A stretch of 64,000 nucleotides of DNA. Origin: UBA8949 sp942493365. GTDB lineage: Bacteria > Bacillota > Clostridia > Saccharofermentanales > UBA5734. Below are positions 60,545 through 64,000 of the stretch, piece after piece (the stretch's first letter is position 1; every line of letters begins with the position of its first letter). Both the position numbers and the translations under genes were made by a program. The notes beneath the pieces are model-generated. The model made no database searches, was not told where the DNA came from, and saw nothing but the letters and a program-made list of their open reading frames with translations. The stretch is from assembly GCA_942493365.1 (NCBI GenBank), contig OW818697.1, positions 1,488,001 through 1,552,000 on the forward strand, written 5' to 3'.

Positions 60545-61102
60545 ATGAAAAAAGTTTGTCGATTATCTTCAAAAATGATCATAATATCAATGTACATTCT
60601 ATTTTCAATACTGCTGGTATTAACTGGCTGCACAGCAAAGCCAGAAGTTTCTATAACTAAAATTAGTGATCGGATTATCGAAGCATCAGAGCAACTAAAT
60701 GATTTGCTAGATTTTGATTGGAATCAAATTAGCTCTATTACGATAAAAAAATATGTAGATGACGAACAAATTGCTACAGCAACATTTCGCAAACAGGAAA
60801 ATATCATCCAGATCAAAAACATATTCAATGAATTTACTGTTGTCCATAAAACTTCAGATAATACCAATGCAGATTCCGAAAATGCAATTTATGAAATCAA
60901 CTTTAACAATCTATCAGCCGAAAATAATAAGGAAATATTTCTGTCGATCGGACCAAAATATCAAAATAATATGTTTGAAATTGGCGGATCATTTATTGAT
61001 GCAAATTGGCTTGAACCACGCATTAGGCTTGTGCAAAACAACCAAAATATTTTATTTACTGATATTTCAGACCGTCTTGATTTATTAATATCAAATAATT
61101 AG
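60545..61102 (+). CDS. Small lipoprotein, function unknown
   Basis: 185 residues, AT-rich codons. Basic start MKKVCRLSSK, hydrophobic segment, and lipobox LVLTGC at about residues 24-29, so it should be anchored at the outer membrane face of the single membrane. The rest is polar with short strands (ITIKKYVDDEQIATATF, IFLSIGPKYQ) and no known motif. ATG 60545 has TGAGGTA upstream. It lies 24 nt after the C39-like gene and is probably on the same transcript; a protease or immunity partner relation is speculation. Confidence 0.65.
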   Translation: MKKVCRLSSKMIIISMYILFSILLVLTGCTAKPEVSITKISDRIIEASEQLNDLLDFDWNQISSITIKKYVDDEQIATATFRKQENIIQIKNIFNEFTVVHKTSDNTNADSENAIYEINFNNLSAENNKEIFLSIGPKYQNNMFEIGGSFIDANWLEPRIRLVQNNQNILFTDISDRLDLLISNN

Positions 61103-61231
61103 CACAGATTTATTGTCTTTGTCAAATTTCATCTTCATCAATAGTTTTTAAATACAATTACTATTTCATACTATATATAAGCATAATGCTGTGATATATT
61201 TTCTGATAATGTGAGAAAAATCATTATCACT
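61103..61231. other. AT-rich gap without recognised features
   Basis: About 130 bp at the right edge of the AT-rich island. I see no ORF, tRNA or repeat here; several TATA-like strings exist but no paired promoter boxes. Confidence 0.5.
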
Positions 61232-61264
61232 AAAAAAACAGAAGGCTTTCACCTTCTGTTTTTT
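61232..61264. terminator. Bidirectional terminator
   Basis: CAGAAGG (61239-61245) and CCTTCTG (61252-61258) with a 6-nt loop; flanked by a run of A on the left and of T on the right, so it can stop the lipoprotein transcript (plus) and the tRNA-Trp transcript (minus). Confidence 0.85.
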
Positions 61265-61272
61265 CGCATACT

Positions 61273-61347
61273 TGGCAGGGGAGACAGGGATCGAACCTGC
61301 AACCGACGGTTTTGGAGACCGTTGCTCTACCATTGAGCCACTCCCCT
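61273..61347 (-). tRNA. tRNA-Trp (anticodon CCA)
   Basis: Minus strand: acceptor AGGGGAG/CTCCCCT, D-arm GCTC/GAGC, anticodon stem ACGGT/ACCGT with loop CTCCAAA giving anticodon CCA, T-loop TTCGATC, encoded CCA end. Promoter and terminator are present. Confidence 0.96.
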
Positions 61348-61361
61348 AAGTCGCGATGACA

Positions 61362-61390
61362 ATGATATCATTCGGACCTTTTACTGTCAA
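61362..61390 (-). promoter_or_regulatory. Promoter of tRNA-Trp
   Basis: Minus strand: perfect TTGACA (61390-61385), 17-bp spacer, TATCAT (61367-61362). Confidence 0.7.
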
Positions 61391-61398
61391 CCGGACGT

Positions 61399-61427
61399 TT
61401 GCATGTAATAGGACAGAATGTTATGAT
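61399..61427 (+). promoter_or_regulatory. Predicted proC promoter
   Basis: TTGCAT (61399-61404), 17-bp spacer, TATGAT (61422-61427), 47 nt before the proC ATG. Its -35 lies back to back with the tRNA-Trp promoter. Confidence 0.55.
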
Positions 61428-61473
61428 TGTTCTTATAAAAAATCACCGGCAAACAGACCGTGGGAGGGCATTT

Positions 61474-62289
61474 ATGAAACTGGCATTGATCGGAACCGGC
61501 AATATGGGACAGGCGCTGATCCGAGGCTTTTTGAATCAGAAATTACTGGCATCGGCCGATGTTCGGCTGTTCGATACCGACCTGGACAAAGCGAACGCCT
61601 TCGCGACCGCGATCGGCGCGTCAACCGCGGCCACGGCAGCCGAAGCGGTCGGCGGCGCGGACATTGTGCTGCTGGCCGTCAAGCCGCAGACCATCGAAGC
61701 GGCGGTGGCCACCTTTGCCGCACAGCTCAATGATAAAACCCTGCTGGTGTCGATTGCCGCCGGCGTCTCACTCAAGCGGCTGCGCCTGATGTCCGGCCCG
61801 CAGACGGCGATTGCCCGGGTTATGCCCAACACGCCGGCTTTGGTCGGCATGGGCGTCAGCGCCATCTGTTACGACCGCGCCAGCCAGCAGCAGCACCAAA
61901 TGATCGAAAGCCTCTTGGGCAGCTGCGGCCTGGTGTTCCCGGTGCAAGAAAAAATGATGGACGCCGTGACCGGCCTCTCGGGCAGTGGACCGGCCTATGT
62001 CATGATGATCATCGAAGCACTGGCCGATGCCGGCGTGCACGAAGGCCTGGGCCGCGACATGGCCATCCAGATGGCCGCCATGACCCTGATGGGTTCGGCC
62101 AAGATGGTTCTGGAAACCGGATTGCACCCGGCCGTGCTGCGCGATCAGGTTTGTTCACCGGGCGGCACCTCGATTGAGGGCGTGATGGTGCTCGAAGAAG
62201 AAGGCCTGCGTGCCGCCCTGATGAATGCCGTCTGCGCCGCCGCCGACAAGTCGCGCGAGATGCGTGAGCAGGCGGGTGACCATGCCTGA
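61474..62289 (+). CDS. proC: Pyrroline-5-carboxylate reductase
   Basis: Last step of proline synthesis, NAD(P)H-dependent. 271 residues. N-terminal Rossmann LALIGTGNMGQALIRGFL, AVKPQTIEAAV, VMPNTPALVGMGVSA, and the C-terminal dimerisation domain with GLSGSGPAYVMMIIEALADA and the CSPGGTSIEGVMVLEE signature. ATG 61474 has TGGGAGGGC upstream; the frame upstream to 61399 crosses the promoter. It overlaps rnhA by 8 nt, and the rnhA and nudix genes follow in one operon. Confidence 0.95.
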   Translation: MKLALIGTGNMGQALIRGFLNQKLLASADVRLFDTDLDKANAFATAIGASTAATAAEAVGGADIVLLAVKPQTIEAAVATFAAQLNDKTLLVSIAAGVSLKRLRLMSGPQTAIARVMPNTPALVGMGVSAICYDRASQQQHQMIESLLGSCGLVFPVQEKMMDAVTGLSGSGPAYVMMIIEALADAGVHEGLGRDMAIQMAAMTLMGSAKMVLETGLHPAVLRDQVCSPGGTSIEGVMVLEEEGLRAALMNAVCAAADKSREMREQAGDHA

Positions 62290-62743
62290 CAGCGTCGAGA
62301 TCTACACCGACGGCGCCTGCTCCGGCAACCCCGGGCCGGGCGGCTGGGCCGCCATTCTGCGCGCCAAGGGCGTCGAAAAGGAAATCAGCGGCCACGAGCC
62401 GTCGACCACCAACAACCGCATGGAGTTGCGTGCCGTCATCGAAGCGCTGAGTTGCCTCAAGAAGCCCTGCCAGGTCCAGGTGTTCAGCGACAGTGCCTAC
62501 GTCGTCTCGGCCTTCACCAAGGGCTGGCTCAACACTTGGCAAAAAAACGGCTGGCGCAACGCCTCCAACGATCCGGTCAGCAACCCCGACCTCTGGCAGG
62601 CCCTGCTGGCCGCCTCGAGTATTCATCAGATCGAATGGATCAAGGTCAAGGGCCACGCCGACCACGAACTCAACAACCGCTGCGACAAGCTGGCCGTGGC
62701 TGAAATCAAAAAACTCCGCGAGAAGGGTGACGCCGTTGTTTAG
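62282..62743 (+). CDS. rnhA: Ribonuclease HI
   Basis: Cleaves RNA in RNA-DNA hybrids. 153 residues, typical bacterial RNase HI. Catalytic carboxylates are present in order: YTDGACSGNPGPGG (Asp), NRMELRAVIEAL (Glu), FSDSAYVV (Asp), and the late HADHELNNRCDKLA (His loop and last Asp). ATG 62282 lies inside the end of proC. The nudix gene begins before its stop codon, so the three genes proC-rnhA-nudix are translationally coupled. Confidence 0.95.
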   Translation: MPDSVEIYTDGACSGNPGPGGWAAILRAKGVEKEISGHEPSTTNNRMELRAVIEALSCLKKPCQVQVFSDSAYVVSAFTKGWLNTWQKNGWRNASNDPVSNPDLWQALLAASSIHQIEWIKVKGHADHELNNRCDKLAVAEIKKLREKGDAVV

Positions 62744-63275
62744 TGAAAAAACCGTCCACAGCGAAAAAATATTCAGCGGTCGGGTCTTCGAAGTCGAAGT
62801 CCTGACCGTGCAACTGCACGACGGCCGTCCGGCCCGCCGCGAGATCGTTCGCCACAACGGCGGCGCCTGCGTCGTGGCTGTCGACGAAAACCGCCAGGTC
62901 TACTTGGTGCGCCAATTCCGCAAACCCTACGACGAAATGATGCTGGAGATCCCGGCCGGCAAGCTGGAAATCGGCGAGGATCCGGCCGAATGCGCCAAGC
63001 GCGAACTGACCGAGGAAACAGGTCTGACCGCCGCCAAAATCGAGTGGCTGACCACGATCTACCCCTCGCCCGGCTATTGCAGCGAGGTGCTGACCATTTA
63101 TCTGGCCACCGGGCTGGCGCAGGGCGCTGCTGCGCCCGACGAGGGCGAACACCTGATCTGCCAGCGCATGCCGCTCGACGTGCTGCTGCAGATGATTGAT
63201 CGCGGCGAAATCCGCGACGCCAAGACCCAGGTCGGTCTGCTGGCGCTGGATCGCCGCCTGCGGGAGGGACGCTGA
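62736..63275 (+). CDS. NUDIX hydrolase, ADP-ribose pyrophosphatase-like
   Basis: 179 residues. Complete nudix box from GKLEIGEDPAECAKRELTEE to TGL, plus the upstream YLVRQFRKPYDEMMLEIPAG and, C-terminal to the box, PSPGYCSEVLTIYLA, which match the NudF/ADP-ribose pyrophosphatase subgroup. TTG 62736 with GAAGGGTGA upstream is the probable start and overlaps the rnhA stop. Substrate assignment is by subgroup. Confidence 0.9.
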   Translation: MFSEKTVHSEKIFSGRVFEVEVLTVQLHDGRPARREIVRHNGGACVVAVDENRQVYLVRQFRKPYDEMMLEIPAGKLEIGEDPAECAKRELTEETGLTAAKIEWLTTIYPSPGYCSEVLTIYLATGLAQGAAAPDEGEHLICQRMPLDVLLQMIDRGEIRDAKTQVGLLALDRRLREGR

Positions 63276-63276
63276 C

Positions 63277-64000
63277 ATGGCGCGCGGCAAGGTGAATCAT
63301 AAGCACGAAATCAACGGCATCCTCTACCTGGTGGTGGCGGCGCTCTTTGGTGTGGCCTATTACGCGCCCGGTGCGATGGGCGTGCTAGGCAACGTGCTGC
63401 TCGACGGCGGCCGCGGACTTTTGGGTATGGCGGCCTATGCGCTGCCGGTGATCTTTGCCTACATGGCCATCGATTATTTCCTGGAAAAACAAATGAAGAT
63501 TACCCGCCTGCGTTTTACGCACGTGTTTTTGTTTCTCGTCGGCAGCGCTGCCATGATGCAGATTCTGTCGGTCGATCAAGCGGTTTTCCATCAGGCCGGA
63601 CAACCGACGATGAATGCCTGGCAGTCGCTGACCCTGCTCTGGGAAGGCGGTATCGATCCTGCTGAACTCGCGTTAAACGGCGAGAAGGTGCTGACCGGCG
63701 GCCTCTTCGGCGGCGGCGTGGCCCAGGCTATGTATGCCATCGCCGGCCAGACCGGCGCGATCATATTAATCGCCGCGCTCTTGCTGTCGCAACTGGTGCT
63801 GCTCTTGAATGTCTCGCTTTCGCGGGCGGTCGGCAAGACGGCCGAGGTCATCCAGCAGACCGGCCAACGCGTCAACACCGCCGTGCGCAGCAGTGTTGTC
63901 AACATCCGAGAAAGCCGTGCGGCCGACGCGCAAAACGCCAAGAGCTTCGACATTGATCTGGAAAAAGATCAAGCGGCCAAGACCGATGATATGCCCGGCG
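63277..64000 (+). CDS. ftsK: DNA translocase FtsK/SpoIIIE, N-terminal part, runs off the window
   Basis: ATG 63277 directly follows the nudix stop (1-nt gap) behind GGGAGGGAC. The 241 visible codons encode a short polar start, then four hydrophobic segments (LYLVVAALFGVAYYAPGAMG, LLGMAAYALPVIFAYMAI, FTHVFLFLVGSAAMM, IILIAALLLSQLVLLL), the FtsK_4TM membrane domain that tethers the DNA pump at the septum, and the start of the charged linker. The motor and gamma domains must lie beyond 64000. The long periplasm-facing loop between helices three and four is normal for FtsK. The choice between FtsK and SpoIIIE naming is open. Confidence 0.88.
   Translation, partial: MARGKVNHKHEINGILYLVVAALFGVAYYAPGAMGVLGNVLLDGGRGLLGMAAYALPVIFAYMAIDYFLEKQMKITRLRFTHVFLFLVGSAAMMQILSVDQAVFHQAGQPTMNAWQSLTLLWEGGIDPAELALNGEKVLTGGLFGGGVAQAMYAIAGQTGAIILIAALLLSQLVLLLNVSLSRAVGKTAEVIQQTGQRVNTAVRSSVVNIRESRAADAQNAKSFDIDLEKDQAAKTDDMPG

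Overview
The window looks like chromosome of an anaerobic member of the Clostridia (Firmicutes). The main evidence is gene order and gene content: ranthipeptide (SCIFF) precursor and maturase next to yajC-tgt-queA, a T-box in front of pheST, the dnaG-rpoD-trmK-nif3 block, dprA-topA-trmFO, a giant two-subunit-fused acyl-CoA dehydratase activase, and A-type rnpB. Base composition is moderately GC-rich with strong AGGAGG-type ribosome binding sites, except for one AT-rich island near 59.64-61.24 kb. I would not name a genus; an uncultured Oscillospirales-like lineage is a guess. Good TTGACA/TATAAT-like promoters with 17-bp spacing are visible in many gaps, several with the -10 box TAAAAT.

Layout. 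1-2.7 kb: end of a cell-wall locus (class B PBP, then a diverged methylglyoxal-synthase-like protein). 2.8-6 kb: glutamate dehydrogenase, a metallo-beta-lactamase-fold hydrolase and a convergent lipoprotein. 6-9.8 kb: T-box and pheST. 9.8-12.6 kb: three small secreted or pilin-like proteins (TadE-like, DUF5702-like, TadE-like) without any assembly machinery in the window. 12.6-19.3 kb: TrpR-like regulator, secA, then a purine/SAM-by-product cluster (PNP, S-adenosylhomocysteinase, MTA/SAH deaminase; the last is frameshifted). 19.3-20.7 kb: tRNA-Thr and small proteins. 20.8-25.1 kb: activase-related protein. 25.1-31 kb: RidA, ECF S component, ECF sigma/anti-sigma, polA, coaE. 31-45.7 kb: ychF, comM, dprA, topA, trmFO, dapAB, queA-tgt-yajC, SCIFF system, gamma carbonic anhydrase, HD protein. 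45.8-52.4 kb: dnaG, a broken rpoD followed by a second headless sigma-70 gene, trmK, nif3, rnpB, purM-like. 52.4-55.3 kb: rpsO-pnp. 55.3-61.3 kb: accessory zone with a MITE-like inverted-repeat element, a GNAT protein, zinc-ribbon proteins, a LacZ-like protein that has lost its catalytic motifs, and an AT-rich island with a decayed C39-like peptidase and a lipoprotein, bracketed by tRNA-Pro and tRNA-Trp. 61.4-64 kb: proC, rnhA, nudix hydrolase and the start of ftsK.

How the genes fit together. Most of the window is core information processing and metabolism. The items least explained by core functions are the SCIFF peptide with a seventh cysteine and a hairpin terminator separating it from its maturase, the orphan pilin-like trio whose first gene starts on the T-tract of the pheT terminator, the catalytically dead-looking LacZ homologue, the broken and tandem sigma genes, and the small inverted-repeat element after pnp. 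Four apparent frameshift sites or clusters lie in or beside homopolymer runs (near 18571, 48151, 48353 and 60453), so sequencing error has to be excluded before any of these genes is called a pseudogene.
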